Assembly: GCA_000827265.1 (NCBI GenBank)
Contig: KN834816.1
Span: forward strand, 89,159 to 153,158
Source: Collybiopsis luxurians FD-317 M1
Taxonomy: Eukaryota > Basidiomycota > Agaricomycetes > Agaricales > Omphalotaceae
Length of the DNA: 64,000 nt
Direction of reading: 5' to 3'
Shown here: positions 32,701 through 44,586 of the stretch, one piece after another
Layout: every line of letters starts with the position of its first letter
How positions within the stretch are numbered: position 1 is the stretch's first letter
Translations under genes and position numbers: made by a program
The notes under the pieces: model-generated
The model's input: only the letters and a program-made list of their open reading frames with translations
What the model was told of the DNA's origin: nothing
Database searches by the model: none

Positions 32701-35700
32701 CGCTGGGAACAAATCGAGGAACCAGTATAGCACCTGAGGCATCGACTTGGAATTCACCATCAAGATTTGGTAGGCGTGCGACTGAGTGAATGAAAGCAGT
32801 TCTTTTAATTTCATCCCAGGATATGTCGAAGAAAACCAGGTAGAGCTGCAGATCGGGAAATTCCGGCCGAAGGGCTCTAGTGAAGCCGGCCGCCGAGCCG
32901 GAAAATTCGTCCGAGTTTGCATGCAGCCATAATATTTTTGGTCCTGACTTGCGTAACTGGGCAATTGTAGCTTGAAGAGACAGTAGATTATGAGCGTCCT
33001 TGTTCACATTGCTCGGGTACTCAATGATGGCAATGTCGGCCTCATGGGTCTGACGCGAAAGCAGCAGAGATTTCTGCGCGATCCCTATTTTTTCATGGAT
33101 GGTTCGAACAATCGTAAAGTCTGCTGCTTCCAGAGAATTCTTCCAGTCGCCAATGCTCGAAATGACTAGGAGGCCTCCAGGAAGGAGGAGATTTGCCAAG
33201 AACGATGCAGTAGCGTCTCCGCTGCTGGTGTTCTCGCGACCAGATGCTAAAATAACATCAAATGTCGAAAGCATAGAGCTAGGCTCCCCCTCCGCCAAAT
33301 CAAGTTTGGCGTAATGAGCATATGCAGGGACAGAAACAGGAGAAGTGTCGGCGCAAGTGTAATGAATGACCACGCCAGGTAGACCAGGTTTCTCAACCAA
33401 AGAAGTGATTTCTGGGTGGTTCAAAAACTGATTGGAGGCTGCACCAACCTCCAGGACACGAAGAACCTTCTTGCCACTGCGAGTAGCAAAATTGAGGGCT
33501 GACTTAAATGCCGAATAGACGTCTTGTATTTCCGAAAACGGAGTATGGCCATTACTAGTAGCTTGTCCATTGGTGTGTCCGTTTGCATTTCCATTAGCAT
33601 GCCCGTTGGTATGTGCAGCGGGGAAAGATGGGAGCGCATAAGGCTGATAGACCAGCTCAAAGCTCCAAGTACTAGTAACCCCTGTAACCTTCTCGTGGTG
33701 AGCGACTGAAAATCCATGCAAGGAAAGGACTGATAGGCCGCTGGGGAGTAGAATCTCCAAGTCAAATTTAATTTCCTCTGTTTTCAATTTCTGAGAATTT
33801 CTAGACGTGGAAATTCGAAGAACCTTACCAGGCGTCCAGTCTTTCATTTTAACATAGGCATAGAAGGTATCAGAAGGCTCCTGTCCTCTCGGAAAAAGCT
33901 CAGATTGATGCAAGGCAACATATTCGACAGACAGAGGGAGGTGATACGAATTGGGGTCATTGTCTGCTACAGCGGGAAGAATCATGGCATGGAAGCACGC
34001 ATCTAGAATTGCAGGATGTACAATGTAGTTGTAGCCACTGCGAAGAAGAATGAAGTCAGATTGATCAGACAATGCCAATGAAAATACTTACTGTCTGGTA
34101 AGATCGGGAGCGAAACCTTTGACCTCTGCCAGACCTTCGTTGTCGCCACGATAGAAGCGAAGTACACGTCTGAACATAGGTCCATATTGAGCAAAGTGGT
34201 TGATCGGTCTGTAGAAATCCTCTGATTCCACGACTTTACACCCACTCTTGAGAGCCTCCAAATCGAAGGACGGAGCAGAGTCATTAAGTTCAGTGGATAG
34301 GTAACCGTCTGTGTGAAGACGGAGCTGATTGAATCTAATGTCAGTGTATGCGTAGTCTTTCGAATATAATCATCGAGCGTACCACGTCGAGGTCTCCAGG
34401 CTTGTAAGAACTGACTGACCAACGAGAATTTTCACGCTTGACCTCAACTGAAATTGTCTTGTCAGCAATCAGAGGAAGCATGCTTCGGAAATTGACATTC
34501 CACAAGGTACGACCTCCGAGTTCGAAGCCCTATTATAACGGAACGTAAAACAGGATACAGCTTGGAAGTTTCCCGATGCACTCACCATCTCAAGGAACCC
34601 CGCCGCCGCCATGATAGGCTGACTATTGATAACATGCTGCGAAAGGTCAGGATGTGTTGATGAGTTGATCCGGAAAGGTGAAGAGCAGAGGGGACCTTTG
34701 TGTGTAGCACTCATGTGGTCCAGAGAGGTGCGGCACACATCGGAATATATGGAAACCACTTTTTTCGAAAATGGATATTTGAACGGGGAGGGAATGGGAG
34801 CAGAGCGTATTCCAGTAATTGCTCGAAGGTCAATCCCATCGTATCCGGTCACTGCGAGTCCACCGATAGACTCTAACAACTGAGTGTATTCGCCGAACTG
34901 AGAATACTCTCTCTTCCGGCGCATTCCGCAAAAGACAACATCGGCTGTACCTCGAATACTAGAAACATAGGACGAAAGAACAGGATGAGGAGAAATTTCC
35001 ATGAACGTTGCGTTGGGAAAGTCAACGAGAATGCTGTTGACGGCGCTGAGAAACTCGACTGGAGAGCGGGCATTGTCCCAGAAATAATCCGGTGTGAACG
35101 CATTCTTGCAGAGCTCTGCGGTCATTGTTGAATATGCTGGAATTTTCGGAATACAATCGTCTTTGTACTTGGAAAAAACGGCGGAAACTCGTTTGATATA
35201 CGAAGCTTTGCATGCTTCCATCATGCTACTGTGGAAGGGAACACAAGTGTTGATCTGGTTGGACACGATGTTACGAGCTTTAGCAATAACCTTTGCCTTC
35301 TCCAAGAGCGCTACCTGACCCGCAAGGACGACAGCATTCTCTGCATTGTAGCAAGCGATATTAAGAACCATATCGGGCGCATATACGGAGGCTCGGACTT
35401 CGTCAACGATTTCCTCAGCTTCGATAGGGTTGCAGCTGAAGGCAACCATGCTTCCTTCGAGAGATTCGAGCTCCGCAACCGCCAATCCACGAGCAATAGC
35501 AATTTCAAGAGCCATGGCTTTCGAGGTAGCGCCAGAAGCATAGAGCATGGCAGTTTCACCGGCTGAATGACCAACTACGGCATCCGGGACAACTCCCAGA
35601 GAGTGGAAGAGATCTATGAGCGCAAGCTGAACCATGGCAATTGCAGGGAGGGTGATCTCGATGGGCCAAATGTCAGGCAGTTTTTGAAGAGGCATATCGC

Positions 35701-37885
35701 TAGAGAACAAGCCTGTACGAGCAATTAAAGACTGCCCTGTTGTAGCAAGGTAGACTGCGTCGAGAGTTACAATACTGGAGCGAAAGACAGGGAATTGTTT
35801 AAAAAGTTGTCGACCCATATTAATATGCTGAGGACCCTGGCCTAAAAGGAATAAGAAGTGAGATTGATATTTCAAAGATGACGAGTTGATATACCTGAAA
35901 GCACAAATATCAAAGCAGGCCGGTTCCTTGGAATGAATTTCGACGAAGAGAAGGTCGGGGTGGCTCCTGGTAGAACAACAGAGAATGACCTCCAATTCAT
36001 CTGCATGGCCCGACGGCCAAATGCCAGTGCAATGGGTGCAAGATTTTTGTTGCCGTCAGCTAAGTTGATCAACTGTTTTGCTACAGAGACAGTTGATAAA
36101 TCAGATAGAGCTCCCGATAAGAGAAGAACAGGGTAATTAGAAGAAATTTCGTCGGTTGGAGAACAGGCAGGCTTATGGCTCTCAACGAGGACATGAGCGT
36201 TGGATCCACCTATCCCAGAACTGTTCATGGAGATGAGCAACTTGCCAGACGGATGGCGAGGTCGGATTCGCTCAAGCTCTGTAGGAACTCGGAGTTTCCA
36301 CTGGTTCCATTTCACCTTTTGATTCAATTTGTTGAGCTTCACGTTGGGAGGGATGACATGATCTTGGAAAATATAGAGAACTTTACACAGCGACGCCATG
36401 AATGAAACGATTTCGGTATGCCTAACATCGAAAGATCTGAGTATGCATACCGTAACGAATGTGGTAAGTTGATACGTACCCAATGTTACCTTTGACACTT
36501 CCAATTACAAGTTCGTCATTCCGTGAAAACGCTCTTCCAACCCAATTGGCTTCAATAGGATCACCAACCGAGGTACCTAGATAAGTGGAGTCAGATTCAT
36601 ATTTAAGAATTGAAGATCTAGAGTTATGAATTGACCAGTAGCATGCAATTCAACGAAGTCTACTTCGCAAGGAGATCTCCCGGTTCCGTCATACGCTCTC
36701 CGCATTGCGTCTTCTTGGGCGCTTGCAAGTGGCGCGTAGACAGGGGCTGAACTACCGGTGGCATTTATACCTGTCCCAAGTATCTGTTTAGAAGAGTTAG
36801 ATAAAATAACGAACGGAGTTTGACCAGTCTTACTGATCCGTAGATAAAATCTCCGTCCGCAATTGCTTTATCCAGAGGCTTAAGGACAATTGCCACGCAA
36901 CCTTCCCCCCTCGAGAAGCTGCGAAAGGGAAGTACTCAAAGGCACGAAGCTTTTCTTAATGTTGACGTACCCATCGGCGCTAGCATCGAATGGTTTGCAC
37001 ATGCCATCGGGTGCGAGAACGCCTCCTTGACTGTAAGCAATGATATCGATGAATCTGTTCGTAGTTAGAAAGAATATGAAGAGTCGAAGACACTGAAACA
37101 AACCGGGAATTCACTTGGCATCCACCGACAACGGCCGCCTCACATTCACCTGCGCGGATAGCGTTAACGGCAAGGTGAGTAGCAGTGGCTGTAGAGCTAC
37201 AAGCTGTGTCGACAGGAAGCGAAGGACCACAGAGGTCTAAATGGTAGGCGACTTTGTTTGCAACCATAGCATAAGCTCCCGCAAAAGATCCAGCATCCGT
37301 AGGAGCCTGTCGGCAACGTTTGGACAAGCTCGATTGAGAATTTAGGAATTTACATACATATTCCCCAACCGACAGTATATCGTGCGCAACAGCAGACATG
37401 TAAGTACCGATATTACGCCCCCGATATTGAATACCAGCATCCCAAAGAGCAAGGAACGAGTTTTCAATGAGTCTGCGAGTGCCCACAGCAAGTGCTTTGG
37501 CGTCTTTTGGACTAATTCCAAACTCAATATAATCGAACATAGAAAGGTCCTTTAAGAAGGAACCAGTATCTGTTAAAATTTGACCGGCATTTTTTCCGGA
37601 CCACCTGCACAAGCATAGGATTAGATGATGCCCATGGACTCAGACTCAGTAGATACTTACACGTCTACGTTGAACCTTTCTGCGGGAACGCGTCCATAAG
37701 AATCGCGCTTTTGATGGAGGAATGTCCTGAAAGTCTGGAAATCCAAATTTGTGTTGCTGTAGTCCCCACTAGGGAGCTCGGCGGAAATTCCAATCTAATG
37801 AATCAAGTAAGAGACAGAACGGACTACGACAAAAATTTCAAGGCCCACTGACAATAGCAATGGGGACTAAGCTCTCAGTGGCCAT
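29790..37885 (-). CDS. highly reducing polyketide synthase, KS-AT-DH-(MT)-(ER)-KR-ACP-TE
   Basis: An iterative type I PKS of about 2,400 residues and some 15 introns. Start MATESLVPIAI at 37885. The KS has DTACSS (active Cys), ELHATGT and GNIGHTE (both His). One intron must use donor GTACGT to give DGFSRGEG. The AT has GHSAGE and VPFHSSMM. The DH has LSQHVINSQPIMAAAG (His) and HPAILDACFHAM (Asp). An MT-like remnant reads LEVGAASNQF, without the glycine motif. A quinone-reductase-like ER region (LVEVEAS, ALPMAVIGIALG) has lost the NADPH loop. The KR has YLLVGGIGSMG and FSSASILGSIGQANYGGAN. The ACP has YGLDSLSAGH. The TE has LGGYCASALIAYEL, VMLDFSP and VNGGHLTMMEDP, so Cys sits where Ser is usual. 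The domain set predicts an unsaturated, unmethylated chain released by the TE. A separate enoyl reductase lies divergently next door. Confidence 0.93.
33546..33620 (-). repeat. NGH/NGN-rich linker repeat inside the PKS
   Basis: Short triplet-like coding repeats give THTNGHANGNANGHTNGQ between the DH and MT-like regions. It looks like a flexible linker grown by slippage. Confidence 0.7.
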
Positions 37886-38929
37886 AGCGACTGGTGCGAA
37901 GAATAATACAACGAGACAAAAAGAAAGCGCAACAATGTGAGGCTCTAACTTTATGCTCCTTAAGCTGAGTGCTTTGTTTTCGATTTCCTGGGTTATATAA
38001 AGAAGTAGAAGTTGATTTCCGTATTAGCCCCAACCGGGCCACTGTTATTGAGGAGGAAAAATACATACACAGGAACTTCATCCTGATTCGGTTTGTGCAT
38101 TGTCGTATTAGCAACCTGTCGATTTGCAAACGGTAGGCTTTTCCAGAGTAAGTGGCAACATAAAGCAAGGATCACCGGCTGACACGGGTTATATTTCATA
38201 ATCTTGTTGAGTCCCCAAAGAATAGCGAGCGCTATACCTTATTTTTAAGGTTGTAAGGCACCACATGGAACTGCGTCAACACCTAGTACGGGACGAGGCT
38301 AGTGGAAACAAGACTACTACCCAGCTACGTCCGACTGAAGATCGATTGAGTTCCAACTACAGATGGTGTGTCTGCCCTTCATAACACCGAGCAAGAGTTG
38401 TTGAAATAGACTGAATGTGATTCAATTTCTTCCTACTCAAGATTTGATCGTAGAAAGCAAAAGTGTGGACGCCCGACGCTGTCCGGTTAGATTGTATAGT
38501 GAAACAGTAGTATATGCTGTGTAGTATCGCGATGCCAGCTGGTTATGGGTACCTCCGTTTCTCCTGTAATTGAAAGTCACCTTTCAGGTTACGGCGCGGC
38601 TTGGACGCAATTGGCTATCCACGTGACCGAACTCCGTTCTGAAGAACTTATCCTGACATCGCTGCTAGGAATGTCTTTTAGCACTTTTACAAATGCCACG
38701 CCGCAGGCACAGTAGCTCTCTAGCGATTCGTCTACACATCATCTGCGCAATCTGCGCAATCTGGATGAAGTGGCAGGCCTAAATCGCCATCCTTTCCGGA
38801 ACAAAGATTATCAAACAAACTGCACGCAATATTTGCTTTGCAATGTAAAAGGTAGACGGTCACGGTGTACAGCGAATCTTGTAACCATTTCTATCTTCAA
38901 GTCCTTACAGCTTTCCCGCCTTGTCTACC
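37886..38929. promoter_or_regulatory. divergent promoter shared by PKS and enoyl reductase
   Basis: 1,044 bp between two divergent start codons. No reading frame of note. The layout would let both genes be switched together. An imperfect dyad of the zinc-cluster type could be sought here, but I could not single out a binding site by eye. Confidence 0.55.
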
Positions 38930-40130
38930 ATGAAAGCTGTTTTTACTGTTGCGGGCGCTCGCGTCCAAGTTCGTAATACCGAAATTCCAGCACCCAAAGA
39001 AGAACAAATTCTCATCAAAGTTGTCGCAGTTGCTCAGAACCCTACTGATTGTAAGTCGTCTCTCACTGTCAGAGGATACTTAGATCAGGCTTGAGAGCTG
39101 CTACGATGCTATTTTTGAAGGGAAAACAATTAAACTTGCTCGTGTGGTTGGGGCAATTGTTGGTACCGATTACGCTGGCACTATCGTTGGACTAGGTCCT
39201 GGCGTTGATGAAGATAAGTTCAAGATTGGTGCCCGTGTCGCCGGCCTCATTCATGGATGTGAGCATTCAGGGTTTCGCGTTTTTTCATTTATTTTGTACC
39301 TTCCCTCATATACTATCCTAGCTTTGAACAAAACTGGAGCATTTGCGGAATACGTTCTCGCTCCTGAACATAGCTTGATCCAACTTCCTGATACCTGGAC
39401 ATTTGAACAAGCTGCACAACTCGGAGTCGGCATGACGACTTCTTGCCAATGCTTTTGGCAGTCTCAGAATCTTCCAAAGCCTTTTGTACACCCTACATCT
39501 ACTCCAATTGTTGTACTGATCTGGTCAGGAGCTACTTCCACTGGTCATTATGCCATTCAACTGGCCAAAGTTTCTGGGATGAAAATTGTTACTACTGCTT
39601 CTCCTAAACATTGGGACCGCCTTAAAGCCCTGGGTGCCGACGCCTGCTTCGATTACAACGATTCTCAAGTATCAGAGAAAATTCGAGTATATACTGACAA
39701 TAAGCTCATGCATGCAGTCGACTGCATCAGCGAGAAGAGCTCCTTCCAGAAGATTAGTGATGCTCTCAGCGAAGAAGGGGGCACAATTTCCTGTCTCTTT
39801 CCGTCGCCATATAAGCTGAGAGCTGGGGTAAAGACTAAATTCACCTTAACGTATGATTTGCTAGCCGAGGTTTGAGGTTTTTCGGACTTTTTCTTCCATT
39901 CATTGACATTTCGTCCTGGTTCTTAGCCGTACAAGTTCCCCAAGGTGTACAATCCTCGTGTGGAGGATAAAGCATTTGGGGATTGGGCCACCAATCTAAT
40001 TTCGGAGGTCCTTAAAACTGGCAGGATTGTACCTTTGCCAATTAGACTTTATCCAAATGGCTTGGAAAGTGTACAGGAAGGATTACAGTACATGGAGGAG
40101 GGCAAAGTTCGTGAACTTTTTTTAATGTAA
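38930..40130 (+). CDS. stand-alone enoyl reductase / zinc-type alcohol dehydrogenase-like protein (LovC/TOXD class)
   Basis: ATG 38930 starts MKAVFTVAGARVQVRN. Joined across a first intron (after NPTDW) come KTIKLARVVGAIVGTDYAG, DKFKIGARVAGLIHG, a second intron, NKTGAFAEYVLAPEHSLIQL, AAQLGVGMTTSCQCFW and SGATSTGHYAIQLAKVSGMK (the NADPH-binding turn). Then come ALGADACFDYNDSQV and HAVDCISEKSSFQKI. The last exon reads PYKFPKVYNPRVEDKAF...EEGKVRELFLM. The length (about 350 residues) and lack of zinc-ligand spacing match monomeric trans-acting enoyl reductases that partner highly reducing PKSs lacking their own ER. Here the PKS ER region has lost its cofactor loop, so a trans role is likely. A quinone reductase or toxin-pathway dehydrogenase role is the alternative. 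Confidence 0.9.
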
Positions 40131-41465
40131 ATTTGATCCCTCATGATGCACTACAGGTTAGCGGAGAAAAGATAACTTACAGAATTGCCGACACTCCTGG
40201 GATAGGCAAAAACTAGTTGGCGTGAGAGTGTCGGCAGAATATATTCTAGGCTATCCAGTGTTTCTTGCTTGGTAACAGAAGTTTTACTTAGCAGATTATC
40301 TTGGCTCGGTGCTAAATTGATTATTTCCCCGATTTGAGTATTTTAGCGCTTTGATGAGCGGCTCATTGTAACCTATTTAAGCCAAAACGGGAAAGAGAAA
40401 AGAGTTTGCAAAATTGCATATATGGGTATACAGATAACCAGGGGAGCGCGATGAATGACGGGCTGATTATGACATTAAAAATGATGATCAGACTTCTCAA
40501 GCAGTTGCCGAGCGCGGTTAAATTCAACTTGAGTACCTGAGATTGATGCTTTACAATGATCCGAGACAGTCCGAGCTCTCATAACTAGAATCAACAGAGC
40601 CGAGAAGAGGGACATTGTGCATATATGAATAGCTTTAGGCTCGGAAGCTATCTGTATAACTCAAGGTACAAGGATACCCGACATACGTTATACTACCGGA
40701 AGTATCTCAAGATGCAGATCACTGCCGATCCTCATTATAGTGCGCCGACTGAGGCATCCATTTGGGACGAGTTTCACCCGTACCAAGATGGATGTTGAGG
40801 AAGCGCCACATTCGTAAATTTTGAATACAGCTCTAGCCAAATCAAGATATCATTAGCACTTGCGAGGCTCTATAATTTAGCCGCTGCCACTTTCACATCT
40901 TGTGAATGACTGTAAGAGACTGCCGCCGCTCACTCCGACGATAATCCGACTCCGAATCCGGATCCGCATAAACAATATTACTTGCTGCTAAGATGATGCT
41001 GCCGCGCTTCATACGTGGTTTGCCCTGAGGCCGAGGCATTGTTAAATTTCAGTTACCTGCGCGCTTTCATCGGTAGTTCAGTCACGTACAAATTCATGTT
41101 TACCGCTACCGAGCTAGCATCTAATGCGGACTGAGTCGGTAAGTGTCCTGAGCTACAAAACGTCCACGGAGATACTGTTTGAGTTAGGCAGCGATGGAAT
41201 AAAACATTATTATATCTTTGGTATACTTTGGCCGGTATGATTGAGTGTTGTTACCCCCATGCAACATTGTAAAGTGCTTCAACATCTACGACACTCCGTG
41301 CATTATGGGCTAATCACTTAAGCAAGCAACGCAGATTCCTATGTCAATACATGGAACCCCTGAACTCTAAGTCAATCTTCGACTAGTCATAGAGCCGTTT
41401 CGTTAAAGAACATAAAACATTAATACATGCATACTATTCTAGCTCAGATATCTGACACAAGCCTG
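40131..41465. other. intergenic region, no gene seen
   Basis: 1.3 kb between the enoyl reductase and the transporter. A small hairpin (GCCGACACTC at 40187-40196 with GAGTGTCGGC at 40226-40235) lies just after the reductase stop. A CCGA-rich patch lies at 40936-40965. No supportable frame. Confidence 0.5.
40187..40235. terminator. short inverted repeat 3' of the enoyl reductase gene
   Basis: Ten-base arms pair perfectly with a 29-base loop, 57 bp after the stop codon. It might form an RNA hairpin in the 3' UTR. Fungal transcription does not rely on such terminators, so function is speculative. Confidence 0.25.
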
Positions 41466-43222
41466 TTAGTATCCCGCATTGTGCTTATTCTTTCTGTGAA
41501 TATGTCGGGCGATGATTTGAATAGATGCTGCCGCTGCCAGAAGGACACCAGTCCAAACAATTCCTTTCCACCAGTCGTAGTTACCTCCAACCACTCTTCC
41601 CCCAATTGGCGACCCGAAGAGAGATGCTAGCGCGACGGGAGCCATTGCCACTCCGACTAGTTTTCTAAAGATGAAGACATTGAGTATTAGTGGCACGATA
41701 ATTAATTAAACTTGACAGCTCTAGGTTGTACTCACCCTCTGTCAGCTTCGGAAGGCATGAGTGCAGTAATGACGGGAGTGAATAAGGACGTCGTTGACCC
41801 AAAAAAGAATCCATAACTGCACGGATGAATTAGTGCCTTCGCGTAAGCATCTTGAATTCTGTAGTTCCTACAATATACAGAAAACAATCAGCCCACCGGG
41901 ACTCTTTGCACCAAACATGATAAAGGCACATCCGGCTAAGAAGAAACAGATTAGCGTACTAAAATTTGAATTGGGGAGGTTATACGTGCCATTGGTAAAA
42001 CCACATACAATATAGGTCCCGATTGACCCATACTTATCTGCGAAATAGCTTGGAATGACACGACCGAAGGCCGTTGAGAAGCTCATCGCAGCTACACAAT
42101 AGAAGACGAATCCCCTCGCCAAGTGATGACTATCGGCAAATAGTTGGATGTAGAACAGAGGAAATAATCCACCTAGTTGTCCGAGTAGTCCAGAAACGAG
42201 AGTTAGAACATATGGGATATACAACAGGTTAGTCTCTCCTGTGGCAGCCTTTGGTGGGCGGGGAGGTACAGTGATCAGAAAGTTTCCGATAGCCAGGAGG
42301 CCGAGGGCAAGATAAGCAGCCGCACGTACGGCCGAAGCAAAGCCATGCTTCTGAATAAGTTGGTTGATCATAACTAGGACGAATAAAGCTAACTAATCTT
42401 TTCCCAGTAAGTAATTTAACTCACTCGAAAAAATACCTCCTCCGAATGATCCAGAACAAATGACTATTCCCTGAGATTAGATGACTTTAATTTTGATGAA
42501 GGTTGACTTCGACTCCGATACTACCCACCATCGCGATGGCCTGTCTACCGGGGAAGTGAAGTGCAGCCGTTACCAATGCAGGGACGTAACACAATCCAAC
42601 ACCAATTCCCATCCCCACTCCTTGGGCAAGGATAACTTGGTAGTATTGGTCTTCTTTCGCAAGGGAGAGCATAAAAAAACTGAAAGAGAAGACATTGATG
42701 TGAGGCATTCCGATCGGTACTTGGGGCGGCATTACCTGACAAGATAAATAATCGAGCCTGTTGCAAGAACTGCCCTTGTATATCCCATATCAGATCTATT
42801 ATCATTCAAGACGGTCAGTATCTACTGGAGCGCTATCCCAGTCATTTCTCACAGTCTCCCGCCCACCACCCCCAAACCCAATTGCAAGAAGATTTCTAGT
42901 CCTATAACCCAGCTTATCCTGGATGCTGATGAGCTGGGTAAGAACTCCGTGACGTAGAAATCCTCAAAGACACCAAATGAGTTGACGGATGCGACCGTAC
43001 TAAACTGGATACAAAAGCACCCGAAAACTAGAAGGATAAACTAAGTCGAGCTTATAAAAACAGAAAGCACTCACCCGTTAGCCAAGCCTTCGTTGCGCCC
43101 GCTGGATAGAATGGTTTCTGCGTTGCAGTCTCTTTGTGGCCGCCATCAGAACTAGGATCCCTGCTAGGGATGCCAGATTCAACCTGGTCGCTTTTTTCGA
43201 AGCTGCGTGGAGGTTCAGACAT
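41466..43222 (-). CDS. MFS transporter, monocarboxylate-transporter-like
   Basis: ATG 43222 starts MSEPPRSFEKSDQV, a hydrophilic cytosolic leader. FYPAGATKAWLT leads into the first TM. Exons then give FGVFEDFYV, FFMLSLAKEDQYYQVILAQG, VGMGIGVGLCYVPALVTAAL and HFPGRQAIAMVGS (the fungal MCT-type YF..RR-like loop region). Further exons give MINQLIQKHGFASAVRAAAY, LLYIPYVLTLVSGLLGQLGG, FSTAFGRVIPSYFADKYG, TALMPSEADRGKLVGVAMAP and ASLFGSPIGGRVVG, ending in TAA at 41466-41468. About 12 TM segments over roughly eight exons. The family often sits in fungal metabolite clusters as exporter or importer. Its position beside the PKS and reductase suggests product or precursor transport, which is inference. 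Confidence 0.85.
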
Positions 43223-43865
43223 CGTAGTTGACAAGTGCGACAAGGGCAGGAACCACTTAACCCTCTTTACTTATATGCAACAGTTCCGAAATCTTATTAG
43301 CATTCGTAGCGTGTACGGCTCGGAAACATCGTTCACGATGACAATATCTATTGCAACTTTCCATTCACGCTGTATTCGCAGCATTCTACGTCCTGAATCC
43401 GGCGGGTGCTGATTGAGAGAACTCTGTGAGTAAATAGAATAAAGGCATTCCGGCCGGGAGGTATTCAAAAGGTTCTATAGCAGTAATTGAATTCTCGGGT
43501 CTTCCGACGGGTTTGATATTTTCGCATAGATTTGGGATCGTGTTGTCTGATTCTCGTTCGATGTCTTCGGAACACCCACAGAGCAACTCGACTGAGTGGC
43601 AATTAGTAGGGAACGGGCAGTCAAGAGTCCAGACGACGCAAAACCGAATGTATTAGATTAGTGGCGCTTCATCGATCACCAGACGAAGCATTTCACTGCG
43701 AGCCAGGTACCAGGTGTACAATACCGCTTCATAACCGGGCCAACGCCTATACCGGTTAAGATGACTCGATGTTGCTCAATTGAGCACGAGCTTTTATAAC
43801 CAACCTTTCTCTTATCCACGTTCCAAAGCACAGACCCTCCGCCTTTACAATCCATCGCCATCGCT
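43223..43865. other. divergent intergenic region (MFS and Rid genes)
   Basis: 643 bp between divergent starts. Probably contains both promoters. No gene seen. Confidence 0.5.
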
Positions 43866-44276
43866 ATGCCCTATACCGTCGAGAAAAATGGCTGCACTTA
43901 CTACAAGACCGAAAACCCATGGGAGAAGCATTTCGGTCACAGCCGTGCAGTTCGCAAGGGGCCTTTCATCTTTGTTTCAGGGACCACGTCCTGTCACCCA
44001 GATACGGGCGAAATGATGCACATAGATAGCGCATATGAGCAGACTAGACTAATATTCGACACAATCATCAAGTCCGTCGAGGAGTTGGGTGGTAAAAAGA
44101 CAGATATTCTGAAGCTGAGAATGTTCACCACGACTCCCGAATGCGCAAAGGAGGTCGGCAAGGCATTCAAAGAATGCTTTGACGATGTTAATCCTGCTGC
44201 GATTATCATTCTTGGTGTTCAGCTCGCAAGCCCAGATATGAAGATCGAGATCGAGGCGGAGGCGGTCGTGCTCTAG
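43866..44276 (+). CDS. Rid/YjgF/UK114 family protein, probably lacking deaminase activity
   Basis: A single-exon gene of 136 codons, the normal Rid length. MPYTVEKNGCTYYKTENPWE starts at 43866. AVRKGPFIFVSGTTSCHPDT, QTRLIFDTIIKSVEELGGKK, DILKLRMFTTTPECAKEVGK and VNPAAIIILGVQLASPDMKI lead to EIEAEAVVL. The fold signature is clear (FVSGTT, EIEAEAVV). In active RidA enzymes an Arg sits in a PARS-type motif where this protein reads PAA, so imine/enamine deamination by the classic mechanism is unlikely. Related Rid subfamilies without Arg have other or unknown roles. It lies next to the transporter and may be the outer member of the PKS cluster. Confidence 0.9.
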   Translation: MPYTVEKNGCTYYKTENPWEKHFGHSRAVRKGPFIFVSGTTSCHPDTGEMMHIDSAYEQTRLIFDTIIKSVEELGGKKTDILKLRMFTTTPECAKEVGKAFKECFDDVNPAAIIILGVQLASPDMKIEIEAEAVVL

Positions 44277-44586
44277 AAAGTGGCAGTTCTCGGCATTGCG
44301 AGTAGGTGTTTTCTTGTGGTTCTTGGTCCTATTTAACTAGTGCATTCAGTTACAGAGTGGAGATTCCTGGCCAAAAGGTGCTTCTATAAATAACTTTGAT
44401 GTAAAGGCCATTGGATGAGCGTAATGTCTACTACGGCAGCGACTCGAGACAGACATAGTCTTAATGCCTAATTTCGAAAACATTTTAGCCTGAGTTTCTG
44501 GTGAGGAACCATTGAAAGAAACAAAGAAATAGATCAGGCTGTGTCTGAAAAGTCGAATTTGTTAGAGTTGGACACAACTTAGACAT
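44277..44586. other. intergenic region before the tRNA
   Basis: 310 bp of 3' flank of the Rid gene. Nothing else seen. Confidence 0.5.

Noticed and set aside
36880..36960. Apparent frameshift in the PKS ketosynthase before the RGEG motif
   Set aside because: Using the donor GTACGT after the second base of the Gly codon and the acceptor TTCGCAG restores DGFSRGEG in frame, so no frameshift is needed.
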